64,000 bases of DNA from Thamnidium elegans (GCA_025201345.1 JAIXMG010000011.1:434001-498000); one strand, 5' to 3'; numbered from the stretch's first letter, positions 24,314 through 37,266 are shown. Made by a program: numbers and translations. The notes: generated by a model from the letters alone, not told the origin.

Positions 24314-27300
24314 TTAAATGCCGTAACGTTCTTGCAAAGGTGCTCTAACTTCTTGTGGCATTGATGTCAAACCTTGTTGCCACTGGGCTTCACCAAACAT
24401 ATTCTTATAGCCCAACAAAATCTACGTATATATAAATAAAAAAAGATTAGAATGATATTCACACTTTTTTTTTCTTAAAAAAAAAAGAAAAAACTTACAT
24501 TGCCAAATGCCTCATGTAAAGCAGGAGAGACAGTATGATAGTTTGCAACGGCAGTACAGAAAGCAGGGAACTCCTTAACAGCACCTTGAGGATTAGCCTT
24601 GATCATCTCACACAAACCGCTGAAAGCAGAAGACTTTTCTTCGTTATCACGAATAGGTGTAAGAGCATTTAACCAAGGTTGAATGAACAATTCAAGATGA
24701 GGAGCGACCAAAGCAGGGCAGACGAGACCGATACGACCAATGGTAATAGCGACATTTTCTAACAAGGTACGTTGAATTTGAGGGTTTACCATAAGAGGGA
24801 ACAAGCGTTGTAATAAAGGATCGACATAATCTCTAATTTCAGCACCCCACTTGAGAGCAATTTCACCAGCAGCCCAAGTAGCGTTATTACAGACTGATAA
24901 ATGTTCAGCTTGAGGATCGATTTGTTGAAGAAGAAGAGGCATGAATTGAGGAACGACTGCACGAATGTGTTCAAAACAAGAGATGGCAAGATCACCTAAT
25001 AAAGCATATGTGGATTGGCGCACTTCTGCAACTTCGTCTTGGATACAAAGTGATAAAAGTTGAACGACAGGAGGGTTGGTGCTAGCAACTAAGGGTTCAG
25101 CATCTGTGTTGAGAGCTTGGACGATACCAGAAAGTAAATCTAATGCAACAATCATAAAGTCCTTATCGGGTTCTTCCAAAGTAGGGTCCATAGAGCATAA
25201 ACGACATTCTTCTAATGTCTTGCAAACAAGGATAACACAACGAGAATAAACAGGTTCGGCAAAAGGTTTGAACCCCTTACCAAGAGCAGTAGTAACAGAT
25301 GAAAGACACTATATAAAGAGATTAGTTTTTTTTTTTTTTTTTTTTGTTAAGAATAAATAAAATAGTAGGACAAACCTCTAACAAGGGGAACAAGTCAGTA
25401 CTGTCATCAGAGATTTCTTGCCATTTATTGATAAGAGGAGGCATAATGACATCAATATATTGAGGGTTGTTTAAAGTTTCACCAACAACATCAGCCAAGG
25501 TACCAACAGTATCATAAAGAAGCAATAAGTTTCTATGTTGATATTTAGTAAAGGCGGTACAGAGAGTAGTGAGGATAGGTTGAAGATAAGGGATTAAATC
25601 AGCACCAGCTTCTTCCTCAAGTAAAGAAAATGAAGAGCAAGCAGCTTCTTGTACACGCTTATTGTTATCCAAGATACGTTGCAATAAGATTTGTGTAAGG
25701 GGTTCAAGTAAATGCTGGCGAGCTTCAGGGTTTTGTCTAGCAGATTGAACAATCCAACCACAATATCTACCAAGGGTCCAACAGGTGATGGATCTAACAA
25801 GGGGTTTAGGATCGTTCAAGTTATTGAGTAAATAAGGAACTAATTCAGGAAGATGAGGAGCAATTTCTTGCATACCACCCTCAGCAGCAGCACCAAGAGC
25901 CAAAATACCGCATTCTCTGTGAAGCCAGTCGCCGCTTTCCAATTCACCCTTAAGAAGAGGAATCAAGATATGAATGACTTCGGTTTCAAAAGAAGTACAC
26001 AACACATCAAGAGTAGCTGCACTACACTTTCTTAAATTCCATTCACCGTAAAACTCGTCGTCTTCAAAGTCATCAAAATCATCATCTTCCTCATCATCAT
26101 CCAAATCAGAATTATCGTCATCAAGTAACCCCTTCTTCTTTTCAGAGCTTTCCTCTTCCTTTGTGATCAATTCGTTTTCGACAACGGTAGCCTTATGGAA
26201 ACGAGGTTTAATATCTTGCTCGTCATCAGCAATATGAGCATCGTCCTCATCGCCGCCAAGTGTCATTAAATCAACTTCAGAATAAACCATACCCGCGAGC
26301 AAAACAGGAACTACCTTGTGGAGGAAAGGACGGAGATTATCACGGAGTTCGTCTTGTTCAGCAAACACCAACCAAAATTCACAAGCTTCAAGAGCAAGAT
26401 CACTATCGTCACTTTGAGTACAGAACAACATATAATCAACTAAATCAGGCATATGAGGTAAAAGTACAGTAGGACAAATCTCTAAAAGACCAACAAGAGA
26501 TTGGCACACTGCTTTACGGACCTCAACATCATCATCAGTAGCTCTTTGGAATAATGCAACCAAGAATTCGTTGACTCTGGTCATCAAAGGTTCGGAGCGA
26601 AGGTTGATAAATTGAGAAGTACAGCTAATAGCGTTTAAGCGTACTTTAGGGTTAGGGTGATCAAAGAAGGCGATGAATTTAGGAATCATGTATTCCAAAG
26701 GTTTGACACCGTTAATAACGCTATCGAGATCGCGAGAAGAATCTTCACAAATCTTTTGGAAGGTACTGAACGCGTTCTACATATACACATACAAAAAGAC
26801 GTTAATTACCCCTCTCATATATTCTCTCTCCCTCTCTCTCTCTTTCTCTTTCTCTTTCTTTTCCTTTTATCCACTAAAAAAAATTTTCTTTACCTCAACT
26901 AAAACAGGGTTAGGGTCATCCAATTTCTCTAATAAAACTTGAAGAACTTGAGGCCAGTTTTGAATATTACCACGAGCAACAATAGCGGCAATAACTAAAC
27001 TGACAGGTTTACCAACGCCACTATCACCAATATGAACAAGACAACATTCCTTAACGTATGCAAGTACTTCAGCTGGAATAGTAGGAAAATGTGATCTAAT
27101 GTTATTCTTAAGGGTTAAACCTGCAACAGAACGAATATATTGATCTTCTTGAGGCATTTGAGTTAAAATGTAAACTAAATAGTTATTGTAATCAGGAATT
27201 TTGTTAAAATATTCGAGTCTCTATTACAATTTTTTTTTTTTTGAGATTAGTTTTTCGCCACGGTTTTAAAAAAATATACTAATTTACTTCTTGAACATTG

Positions 27301-27386
27301 TGTCCATCAGCAGAAGGATTAATAGCTTCACGCAAGAGTTGCAAGAGGTCTGAAAGACCTTGAGGTGAAGGTTGCCAAGTACTCAT
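24314..27386 (-). CDS. Transportin (karyopherin beta-2, KAP104/TNPO1-type)
   Basis: Nuclear import receptor for PY-NLS cargo such as hnRNP-type RNA-binding proteins. About 900 residues in seven exons: from ATG at 27386 (MSTWQPSPQGLSDLLQLL) to the stop after QERYGI at 24314. HEAT repeats run along the whole length. Family landmarks: LTLKNNIRSHF in the N-terminal Ran-binding arch; QDIKPRFHKATVVENE ahead of an acidic loop (DDDEEDDDFDDFEDDEFYG); WNLRKCSAATLDVL; RSITCWTLGRYCGW; RILDNNKRVQEAACSSF; DKDFMIVALDLLSGI; VCNNATWAAGEIALKWG. These follow TNPO1 in order. A T-run over 15 bases lies in the intron near 25327-25346. Close paralogues (importin-beta1) lack this acidic loop and the WNLRKCSAA segment. 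Confidence 0.95.
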
Positions 27387-28046
27387 TTAGTTGTTAATTA
27401 GTGTATTAAAAAAAAAAAAAAAAATTCTAAAGCAGCAGTAAAAAAAAAAAAAAGGTAACTATTTTTTTTTTTCTCATCTTGAAATATTTTTTTTTTTTTT
27501 TTTTTCACTTACTATATATATATAATATATTACAAGGAAGAAGAAAAAACTACAATTTTTTTTTTTTTTTTTTTTAATTGTAAATAATAATACAATCAAA
27601 ATAATAATACAGATTTTATTATTAGTGTTTGGATTACAGTGTATAAGTGACGTATAACTGGAGGTGTGTGTGTGTATGTGTGTGCTATAATGGGCAGTCA
27701 AAACGTAAAATAAATTTTTTTGCTAAAAGAAAAAAGGTGGCTGAGTAGGGGGGAGGGGGGTGTGAGACTCCCAGTGTTGATATAAAGTAGTTTTTTTTTT
27801 TTTTTTTTTTTTTCTGCTGCTTCCGTATTACAATAAGCCATTGAGTTTAAATTTCAGCTAGATCCTTATAAAACTAACTTAACTCAGGTGGGACCATGTG
27901 CCCTATTTCTGTGATGTACCTAAAAATACACAAATAATAATAACATTAAAGGAAACCGTCTCTTTTCTCTCTTTTCTTTCTCTTATTATTTACTTATTTT
28001 TGCCCTTCCCCTTTTTCCCCCCTTCTCTTTTTCTACAAAAAAAGAA
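27387..28046. other. Divergent spacer: transportin and VTC4 promoters
   Basis: The two genes face away from each other, so this 660 bp holds both 5' flanks. It contains several A/T runs over 15 bases and CT-rich sequence just before the VTC4 start. No gene. Confidence 0.6.
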
Positions 28047-30527
28047 ATGAAATTTGGTCAAGAACTATTAGAAAATATATATCCACCATGGCAATCTGAA
28101 TATGTTGCTTATAACGACATCAAACTAGATATGAAGGAGCGTCAAGAAAGTCATGAATGGAACGATATTGATGAAAACGATTTTGAAACTGCTTTACGTA
28201 TTGAAGCTAAAAAAGTTGATAGTTTTATCACTAGAAAACAACGAGAGATGGAATCACGTATTGCTTACTGTGAAAGAGCATTAACACAGCAAGCAAAAGA
28301 TATTTCTCCTTCTGTTTCACGCAATTTATTTGATAAGACTGATGATACACTAACTGAAATTTTAATGGACTTGAATGATCTTTCCAAATTTACTCGTTAT
28401 AATTTCTTAGCCATCCAAAAATTGATCAAAAAGCACGATAAGTACACAAACTATAACAATCAGCCTTTATTTGTTGATATTATTCGTACTACTTCTTTGG
28501 ATAGACAACGTTTTGATGTTGCTTTGGTCAAAATATCTACTTTACACGATTTATGTAGTTTGCGTGGTCAAGTACGTCAAGGTAACGCTGCTGCTGGTGG
28601 TGATCAAAACGCATTTGAACGTGCTACTGCTAAATACTGGATTCACCCTGATAACGTTACAGAGTTAAAGGCAATCTTGTTATTTCATTTACCTGTACTT
28701 GTATTCAACGCTGAAAAACCTATTGAACCTGCCGATAGTGCTATCTCCAGTGTCTATTTTGATAACCCAACTTTTGATTTGTATCAAGGCCGTCTTCAAC
28801 GTGATGAAAGTGCAGAAGCGATTCGATTTCGTTGGTATGGACCCATGAATTCTAACAGTATCTTTATTGAACGTAAAACCCATCATGCTCCATGGTTAGA
28901 CGGTGCTTCTGTAAAAGACCGTTTTCGATTAGACGCTAACAAGGTAGATGCATTTGTAGCTGGTACTTATACAGCTGAAGACTACGCTAATGACTTGAGA
29001 TTGAAAGGGACTGATGAAGAATCAATTAAAGCAAACTATTTTATTGCATCTGGTATTCAAAAGTCCATTCTCGAAAAGAACCTTGAACCAGTAATGCGCG
29101 TCTTTTATAACCGTACTGCCTTTCAAATCCCTGGTGATCAAAGATTGCGTCTCTCACTTGATACCGACTTGAGTTTTGTGCGTGAAGATGGATTGGATCA
29201 AAGAAGAGATGGATCTTGGCGTAGACCGGATATGGGAATTGATTATCCGTTTAGTAATATTGACTCTGCCGAGGTTTATAAATTCCCTTATGCTGTTCTC
29301 GAAACCAAATTACAAACTCATTTAGGTCAAGAACCTCCTCAATGGTTAACTCGTTTATTAGAATCTCGTTTGGTGTATGAAGTACCTCGATTCTCCAAGT
29401 TTTTGCAAGGTGCAGCCTTCTTTTGGAACCCTCGTTTACCTTTATTACCTTGGTGGTTAAATCAATTAGAATTGGATATTCGTAACGCTAAAGTACCTAC
29501 TGGTAACTTTACTGGTCTATCTAGAAGTAAAAGTTTAAAACCTTTGATTGACGGTAAATATCGTATGGGATATTTGGAATCTCAATTGGAACGTTCAGCT
29601 ACTTTGAAACGTAATGAAAGTACCAGCAGCGCTACTAAAAAATCAACTTTATTAAACCGTGGTAATTCAGTAAGGTCCGTTAAAATGCCTCGTAGTAGTG
29701 AAGCTGTTGACCGTAAAACCACATTAAATCGTACACAAATTGCTACAACAACACCATTTAGAACACCTAGTGGAAGTACAAGTTCACCTGTATCACAAAC
29801 GGCGCCTCGTAACGGTAACCCATTTGATGATCCTATTTGGTCTCAACATGATATCTCGTACGACTTTGCAACTAGCGGTGTAGCAGGAAGAACATCTGTA
29901 GCGGGATCCGGATCTACAGCACGCATGCGTACCATGACACCCGATGGTCGACGTACAACAGATTTTCACGATAGTTCCTCTACGGAATTCTTGATGGGTA
30001 AACAAACGCCACGTTCATCTTATGTTCAAAATGAAACGCACTTGTCAAATGATAAGCTAAGTCAAGCCAGATTAAACTCTTATTTTGATCAAGATATTCA
30101 AGCAGTAGAAGAAGGACGTCGTCCTCGTACTTCACTTGATTCTGAAGAAGAAGCTGAAGAAAGAAAGAGAATCAAGAAAGAGAAAAAGAAGGCGTTAAGA
30201 ATAAAAGAAGGTGGTCATACGATTGAACCCAAGGTGTTCTTTGCAAATGAACGTACTTTTATTAATTGGCTTCATTTCTCTGCTTTACTTTTAACTGTTG
30301 CTTTAACTTTGATGAATTTTGGTGATAAAACAAACAAGATTGTGGGTGCCTTATTTTTTGCTATTGCTATGCTCTTTGCTCTGTATGCTTTCTTTTTTAA
30401 TAGATGGCGTGCGTATCGTATTACTAATAAGCCTCATCTCCGATATGACGATGTCTATGGCCCAGTCTTTTTATGTATTTTATTAATTGGTGCTTTAGTT
30501 GTAAGTTTACACATATATATCCAGTAA
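28047..30527 (+). CDS. VTC4: Vacuolar transporter chaperone subunit 4-like polyphosphate polymerase
   Basis: Vacuolar membrane enzyme that makes polyphosphate from ATP and passes it into the vacuole. One exon, 826 residues. N-terminal SPX domain (MKFGQELLENIYPPWQSEYV, residues 1 to about 150; KLIKKHDK helix near 125-132). The VTC catalytic tunnel domain is at about 195-480. The C-terminal DUF202-type membrane part (VEPKVFFANERTF equivalent EPKVFFANERTFINWL, then three hydrophobic helices) is from about 728. Active-site residues known from yeast Vtc4 are all present: K208, R260, R262, K277 (IERKTH), R356 (FYNRTAFQ), R368, and E419/K421 (VLETK). This identifies it as the catalytic subunit. It is longer than yeast Vtc4 (721) because of a Ser/Thr-rich linker at about 520-680. 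Confidence 0.93.
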   Translation: MKFGQELLENIYPPWQSEYVAYNDIKLDMKERQESHEWNDIDENDFETALRIEAKKVDSFITRKQREMESRIAYCERALTQQAKDISPSVSRNLFDKTDDTLTEILMDLNDLSKFTRYNFLAIQKLIKKHDKYTNYNNQPLFVDIIRTTSLDRQRFDVALVKISTLHDLCSLRGQVRQGNAAAGGDQNAFERATAKYWIHPDNVTELKAILLFHLPVLVFNAEKPIEPADSAISSVYFDNPTFDLYQGRLQRDESAEAIRFRWYGPMNSNSIFIERKTHHAPWLDGASVKDRFRLDANKVDAFVAGTYTAEDYANDLRLKGTDEESIKANYFIASGIQKSILEKNLEPVMRVFYNRTAFQIPGDQRLRLSLDTDLSFVREDGLDQRRDGSWRRPDMGIDYPFSNIDSAEVYKFPYAVLETKLQTHLGQEPPQWLTRLLESRLVYEVPRFSKFLQGAAFFWNPRLPLLPWWLNQLELDIRNAKVPTGNFTGLSRSKSLKPLIDGKYRMGYLESQLERSATLKRNESTSSATKKSTLLNRGNSVRSVKMPRSSEAVDRKTTLNRTQIATTTPFRTPSGSTSSPVSQTAPRNGNPFDDPIWSQHDISYDFATSGVAGRTSVAGSGSTARMRTMTPDGRRTTDFHDSSSTEFLMGKQTPRSSYVQNETHLSNDKLSQARLNSYFDQDIQAVEEGRRPRTSLDSEEEAEERKRIKKEKKKALRIKEGGHTIEPKVFFANERTFINWLHFSALLLTVALTLMNFGDKTNKIVGALFFAIAMLFALYAFFFNRWRAYRITNKPHLRYDDVYGPVFLCILLIGALVVSLHIYIQ

Positions 30528-31271
30528 TATTTTGTTACTAATTTTTTTTTTTAAGACTAATTTTGTATTGAGAATGCTTAATCCACCCGAAGTCTCAGGA
30601 TTTTTAGGTGGTGCTGCTAACACCACTGCATAAACATCATGTACACACACACACGCACACACACACACAAATAAAAAATCATACCCGCATATTTATATAT
30701 AAATATAAGTATACATTCCCTTTTGGTACTAATAAACGATTTTTTTTTTTTTTTTTTTTTTTTTTTTGTTACTATCTCAACCCATAAAACAGAGAAAAAT
30801 CTGTCATGATAAATGTGAAACCCATCGGTTTTCTAAAATATATTTTTATATACAATACTTAAAAAGCGGGTGTGTTCCCCCACAAATATCTAATAAAAAA
30901 CTTAATCGTTTTGTGTGCACTTAAAAAAACCTAAAAAAAGATAACAAGTAAAAGAGGCGTTTACCAAACAAAAAGGGTATGCCTATTTAAAGTAAACCAC
31001 ATGTGTTTCTAAATCATTATTCAACTCGGTCTTTTGATTTAACCGACTCACAAGTTTTCAAGTTGAATTCACCTTTGAGGCGGAGAAGAATTAAGATTGC
31101 TATTGGTTACGAATCAACTTTCGGTCTCTTAATCATTTCATGCTTTTTTTAGTTTATTTATAAGTTAAAAAAAGGAACATTTTTTTTTTTTTTTTTTTTT
31201 TCCTCTTTATTCTCTTTTTTTTTTTTTTCTTTTTATTGGCGTGCGTGTGTGTGTGTGTTACAGTTTTTAAT
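30528..31271. other. Spacer between the two VTC genes
   Basis: AT-rich with several T-runs over 15 bases and CA repeats near 30643-30668. The 5' flank of the second VTC gene. No CACGTG (Pho4-type) site was found. Confidence 0.55.
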
Positions 31272-33528
31272 ATGAAGTTTGGTGAACAATTACAGCAAGA
31301 AATATTTCCACCTTGGAGACTCTCATATATTTCTTATGATGTATTAAAGCATGAACTAAAGACCCGTCAGCAAGATCACGCCTGGACTGCCGATGATGAA
31401 TCCGAATTTGTAAAGAAACTTGAAAACGAACTTGAAAAAGTATATGATTTCGTTACAGCAAAATTAGGAGAAGTAGAAGCACGTATTAGTTATTGTGAAC
31501 GTACAATTCAAACCTTTATTAGTAACCCCACGTGGTCATCCGATCAAAATTGGTCTATTATGGACGACGCATTAACCGAAGTCTTATTTGATGTAAATGA
31601 TTTGGCTAAATTTACTCGTCTCAATTATATCGCATTTCAAAAAATTATAAAGAAACATGATAAATGGACTGGTCTTTCATTAAAGCAAGATTTTATTCCT
31701 CAATTAAGAGCAAAGCCATTAGATAAACAGAGGTTTGATGTAGCCATTGTATTTATATCAGCTTTACATGATTTATGTAGATATCGTGGTAAACCTCGTC
31801 CTACAAGTACATTTGGTGATGATGATACTAATGTCTCGGATGAAAAGAATACTTTAAAGTATTGGGTACACCCTGATAATATTACTGAAGTAAAATCAAT
31901 TATTATGCTTCATTTACCTGTATTTATTCACAACAAAGAAAAACGTTACGAAGCTTCTGATTCTACTATATCTAGTGTCTACCTTGATAATGAAGAATTC
32001 ACTCTCTATACTAGTTTATTACAAAGAGATGAAGGTGCAGAATCTATTAGACTTAAATGGCATGGTCCTTTAACAACTCCTGACATATCAATTGAACGTA
32101 CAACACATCTTGCAGAATGGGCAGACGGCAATTCTATAAAGGAGAGATTTCAATTAACTACAGATCAAGTCGAAGGTTTTATTTCTGGTTCACTTACTAC
32201 TGATCAAATATGTAATCAAATGATATCAAAAGGATTCGACAGTAAACTAGTACAAGACTACAAATTTATTGTATCTGGTATCGAAACATCTATTAAAGAA
32301 AAGCATTTACAACCTACTTGTCGTATCTTTTATAATCGTACATCTTTTCAATCACCTGAAAATACTACTCTCCGTATTAATATTGATAATGAACTTACAT
32401 TTATCAGAGAAGATAATTTTGGAGATACCGTTCGTAGAGCACCTAATGAATGGCGTCGTTCAGAAGTTGGTATTGATTTCCCTTTTAGTTACTTGGACGA
32501 AACTGAGGTACTTAGATTTCCTTATGCAGTATTGGAAGTAAAGTCAGCAACAGAAGCAACAAGTTGGTTAAAGAAATTACTAGATTCACATCTCGTGCAT
32601 GAGGTACCTCGGTTCTCTAAATATTTACATGGTGCATCTTACCTTTTCAGGGATCGTATTCCTCTTTTACCTTGGTGGATGTCCGAGATGGAAATAGATA
32701 TTCGTAAACCTCGTGCCACCAACTTTGGTTTAACCAGATCAAAGTCATTTAAACCATTAATTGATGGACAATATAAAAGAGCTATGGAGGCTGAACAACT
32801 TCGTATGGATGTAGTAAATGAAGCAGCACAAGATCCATTAACAACAACAGCACAACATTCATTTTTGGATACAGATCCTGCCGCTTCTACAAGTAATTGG
32901 GAAAATAGACCTCATCGTATGCGTTCAACACTAGTAACTAAAGGTGAAGATCCACTTAATTATGGTCCTTTGAATGAACGAAAGATTAAAAAGAAGGATA
33001 GAGAAGCAGGTAATCTAGGTGAGGATATCAATTTTGATCATGGTGATATTCGTTTAGATATGGCTGACCTAGGTGCAAATAATGAGAAAAGGATGTTCTC
33101 TAAAGATGGTATGGTCGTAAAAGATCCTAATAACCCAAATGCTGTTATTCCAGTCAAAAAAGTAAAGGTAGAACCAAAGGTCTTTTTTTCAAATGAACGT
33201 ACTTTTATTGCTTGGTTACAATTTTGTGCTTTATTATTGACGGTTGCTCTTAATTTACTTAATTTTGGTGATTCTGTATCTCGTATTGCTGGTGGTTTAT
33301 TTATTGGTATTGCTGCTATTATTGCTATTTATGCCTTGTATCAATTTGAAAAGCGTGCATGGTATGTTATTTTTCTTTTTTACTGTTTTTTCTTTTACTA
33401 ATATTTTACTTGATAGGATGATTAATCGTCGTGTTGTCGGTCGTTACGATGATCTTTGGGGTCCTGCTGTTCTTTGTGTCCTTTTGGTGGGCGCATTAAT
33501 TGTCAATTTCTATCTTCGTTTCCGCTAA
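31272..33528 (+). CDS. Second VTC subunit, probably non-catalytic accessory
   Basis: SPX-VTC-DUF202 protein of 733 residues, tandem to VTC4. ATG at 31272 (MKFGEQLQQEIFPPW) is preferred over an upstream in-frame start because MKFG is the conserved SPX start. Exon 1 31272-33361, intron 33362-33416, exon 2 33417-33528 (joining to A-W-M-I-N-R, last membrane helix, end NFYLRFR). SPX domain 1-150, VTC domain to about 480, then a short linker and three membrane helices. Compared with its neighbour at the same positions, R262 is Lys and K277 is Thr (IERTTH), while K208, R260, R356 and R368 remain. In yeast only Vtc4 is the polymerase, and Vtc2/3 are accessory. The two changes suggest this one is accessory. 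Confidence 0.88.
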
Positions 33529-33856
33529 GGCAATTTTACACCTTTTTTCTTTTTTTGTTTAATGTACATATGTGTATATTTATTTTTATTTTTTTATTAT
33601 TATTATTATTATTATTATACCTCCTAAAGAAAAAAAAAAAAGGAGGAGGGTTAAAAACGAGCACTATTTCTTTTTCACTCTATATATTTATCACTCATTT
33701 CACAACAATTTCATTATCTATTTTACTAATAATAATAAAAAAACTATTTGTGCTAGTATTTCCTTTTTCGCGGTTCCTAATAAGGGTAATTGTATATTTT
33801 TAGTATTATTTTCCCCGGGATTAAAAAAAAAAAGCGTAATTTCGTCATACAGTTTA

Positions 33857-33906
<50 letters not shown>

Positions 33907-33946
33907 AGGCGGGGACTCCGAAAACCTTGGCGTGCGTCTTCTTCCC
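33529..33946. other. Convergent spacer with 42-base A-run
   Basis: The VTC and BAX-inhibitor-like genes converge here. It contains an ATT tract (about 33597-33617) and an A-run. No gene. Confidence 0.6.
33863..33904. repeat. 42-base poly-A tract
   Basis: Uninterrupted run of A, the longest homopolymer in the window. Length may be uncertain for technical reasons. Confidence 0.85.
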
Positions 33947-34293
33947 TCAGCCGTGGTTACCATGCGGATCGGGATTGAAATATTCAGTAAAGTCATCTAC
34001 ATTTTCGGATATTTCACAAACATGATGAAGACAATTAATAGGATAAGCCAAGTCAATATGAAAAGAAATATACGCTAGAATATAATCATCCACTGTCATA
34101 AAACCCATAGCGTAATACAGTTCCAACACAAAGTACGTACTAATCAAGCTTGATATCGCAACTGGTCCCAAAATTTGCACTGGATTTAGTTGATATACAT
34201 CTCGTAAACCTATCGAACTAATACATATTGTTGCAGTACAGCAAAATCTTTGGGTTTTGGTTTTTTAAATAACAAATTTATTACACAAGAGAA

Positions 34294-34327
<34 letters not shown>

Positions 34328-35096
34328 CGCCCACACACACGGAATACTCAATATCTAAACTTACATTGGCATTGGTCCTCTAAATCGGTACTTTTTTTGA
34401 AAAGTAAATAGTACAATACTAACTGTTCCAAAGCATGTCATTGTAATCACAAGTTGTCCATACTCACGAAAAATAACAGCAACTAAACAAGTTTTTTTTT
34501 TTAGTCCGCCGATTTTTTATGTGTGCACTAATAATTATTTCCATACTTAAATCAGATAGAATAAAGGCCATAAAAAAGGAATAGATACACAGCAAAATAA
34601 TACGAACCAACCTAGATATTTGATAGTACTGCGTCCACAGTTGCCATAAAGTAACAATCGAAATAATGGTAGCAGGAAATAAAACCACCCACCATAAATA
34701 CCTAATATAATTCAGTTTCACTGGGCTTTTTATATTATATGCGCACCTACTTTTGTTCTTTCCATAGTGGTAAGAAATGTATAAAGACTGACATCATTGT
34801 AGCTACAAATAGTAACTGCAATAACGTAATTAAATAGACCTTTCTTACAAAACCTAAATACGCATATATATTAAGTATAATATATTACAAATGAATACAA
34901 AAAACTTACTCATTTGGGACTTTACAGACGTTCGACTAACACTTGTACCGAATAAATCCATTTCCTGTCCGGATCCAAGACGCTCAAACCTTTCGTTTAT
35001 TGAAATTGATGCATAGAAGCTAGCACGATGAGATACAGAACGAGTAGTAGTGGTTATTGGCACTGTTAAAGGTGAATTATTACAATAAAAACTCAT
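33947..35096 (-). CDS. BAX inhibitor-1 / lifeguard (TMBIM)-like membrane protein
   Basis: Multi-pass ER/Golgi-type membrane protein of about 280 residues in five exons. Start MSFYCNNSPLTVPITTTTRS at 35096 gives a soluble N-terminus. Exon 2 begins MSFVRKVYLITLLQLLFVA, the typical first TM of the family (FLRKVY-x-L). Five or more further hydrophobic segments follow: YLWWVVLFPATIISIVTLW, the helix after ISRLVR, QLVITMTCFGTVSIVLFTF, an exon 5 helix FCCTATICISSIG reached in frame from AAAG at about 34238, and AISSLISTYFVLELYYAMG. The end DDYILAYISFHIDLAYPIN is the classical YI/L-A-x-x-x-x-x-D-x-x end of BI-1. Family role: calcium leak and stress or death control. Which of BI-1 or LFG subgroups is not resolved. 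Confidence 0.8.
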
Positions 35097-35591
35097 TCCC
35101 CTATTATATTCTCCCCCAAAAAAAAAAAAAAAAATCTCTAAAGAAAAAAAAAGGGGGAAAAATAAACAATTCATCGTTTTTTTTTATGTGTTTTACATCT
35201 ACCTTTTTCACCCCCTTGATGAAACACCTTGTTTATTTGCTTTTTTGTTGTTGTACGTATTACAAAAAGCTATACTGTATGTTCTTTTTATTATTATTAT
35301 TGTAGTAAAAGGAAACAAGTATTGAAACATATAATAAAAGTATATAGTCCGCCTCCTTTTTTATATTATTTCGTAGACTCTAAAGATAGTATTATGCAAA
35401 CGCAACAATAATAATGTAGCATCAGCCAATATTAGCATTTGTTTACGTATACTACTTATTGTTGACTGTTTTTGTTTTGTCCCTAAACTACTTGACAAAT
35501 TACGACTTTTTTGGGGGTGTAATCTAAGCTCTATTTGTTTATGTACAAATCTTTATTTAAACAAACTGATAAAATTGTTTTTTTTTATTAT
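35097..35591. other. Spacer between BI-1-like and chitinase genes
   Basis: BI-1-like promoter side and chitinase 3' flank. A-runs near 35117-35155. No gene. Confidence 0.55.
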
Positions 35592-37003
35592 TTAGCTCAT
35601 TTGTCTTTTAATATTATCAAATTCACTAACAGGATAATCAAGATGGTTAGGCGTTTGATCCAGTCTTCTTCCAAACCCATCATACACAGCATTCACTAAA
35701 TTACGAGGATGATCTGGTTTTTGATCCGCACTTAGCTCCCAAAACATGGCACCACCCAACTGTCTCTGTCTGATATAATCACATTTTGCCGCAATCACCT
35801 GTGGAGAATCATAACTAATATATTCACGCGTATTAGGGTCGTAAGACCACGAAGCCATTTTTTGCATATCGTGGTGCTCTACCGCACCATGCTTTGGTAA
35901 ACACTTGTAGTCAAATTGTCCTTCCTCCCAAGTACCTTTAGGAAGACCTTGGAAACAGCAATCGGGACCATCTGTATTACAAAAACCACGACCGTACACG
36001 GGTAAACCCATCACAATCTTATTAGCCGGAATACCAGCAGCCAAGTACGCATTGATGGCTTGATCTGTATTTAACGCACCTCCAAACATGGCTGCTTGAT
36101 GTCCTGTCTTTGCATCCCATGAACCTGCATAATCATAAGCCATTAAATAAAAGATATCGACATACGGTTGCATTTCAGCCAATCGAAGTTTGTTGTAGTG
36201 CTCAGGCCCACAAGGTACAGCCACAGTTAACAAAAGACGTGGTTGGTTTAGCTGATTACATCTCTGTTGATAAGCATCTAATGCAATACGTGTTTCGTAT
36301 AATAAATGAACATAAAAGAACGCTTCTTTATCATCCTTTGGGTACTCCCAATCAATATCCAGTCCATCCAGTCCGAGGTCTCCAATTAACTTGATACTGG
36401 TATCCACAAACATTTTACGTCTTGCTGGGTCACTGGCTACAGCAGCAAAGTTTTTGGACCATGACCATCCACCGACGCTAAGTGACACCTTTAAATGTCG
36501 ATTTTGTTGTTTCAATAAATAAAACTGCTTAAAGTTTCCGTACAAGTTATTGCCTTGATCGTTCCAACTATCTCCTTTACCATTAACAGATAATTCTAAT
36601 AAAAATGTTAATTTTTACGCATAAACGGCGCGCGCGCGACTTTTTTTTTTTTTTTTTTTTTTTACCAGGAGGAAAATGCTTTTCTTTATCGGCAAATGCA
36701 TCCTATGTAATAGTTGTTATTTTAATGATATGTTACAGAGAGCGTTTTTGGTTTTATTATTTACACCGAGAATAACTTGACCATCCTCTTGAAGGTTAGC
36801 AAAAGCGTACAAGATATGTGTTAACTTGCTTGCTTGTGCAGCAACATCAATGACATTATAGTTTCTACCATAAATTCCCCTACATGACGCACAATAAGTT
36901 TAGATGCAAAAAAAAAACTTTTTATGTAAGCTTTTTGTTTTTACCAGTTGGCGAAGTAACCAGCAATAACTGGACCATTAGTAGCAGGTGGAGGTGCTTG
37001 CAT
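35592..37003 (-). CDS. GH18 chitinase
   Basis: Endochitinase of family 18, about 390 residues in four exons. Start MQAPPPATNGPVIAGYFANW at 37003. The last exon covers 36545-35592. Signature: VSLSVGGWSWSKNF (SxGG) and the catalytic DGLDIDWEYP with the acid/base glutamate. Also MAYDYAGSWD, the tunnel segment GLPVYGRGF, and the conserved Trp near GGAMFWELSAD. No signal peptide is seen, so it is probably intracellular or unconventionally secreted. No chitin-binding domain is attached. Role: cell-wall remodelling, likely during growth or autolysis. Introns are small; the one near 36640-36665 contains a run of over 20 T on the plus strand. Confidence 0.93.
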
Positions 37004-37266
37004 TGTTTTTAAAAAAGAGAAAAAAGTATAAAGTTTTTAACCTGAATGAACCAAGCTATTTTAAAAAAAGAATATTTTTTTTGAAGTCCCGTTTTTTTGT
37101 TTTCTAATATTTAAAATATTTATTACAAAGAAGTCAAGTTTTTTTTTACTCGACTAACTTTTTAAAGGTGTGTGTGTGTGTGTATGTGAGAGAATATAAA
37201 GGAATATATAAAAAAAAAAGAGGGAGTGAGAGTGGGTTGTAAAGGGGGGAATTTTTAAAAAGAAAT

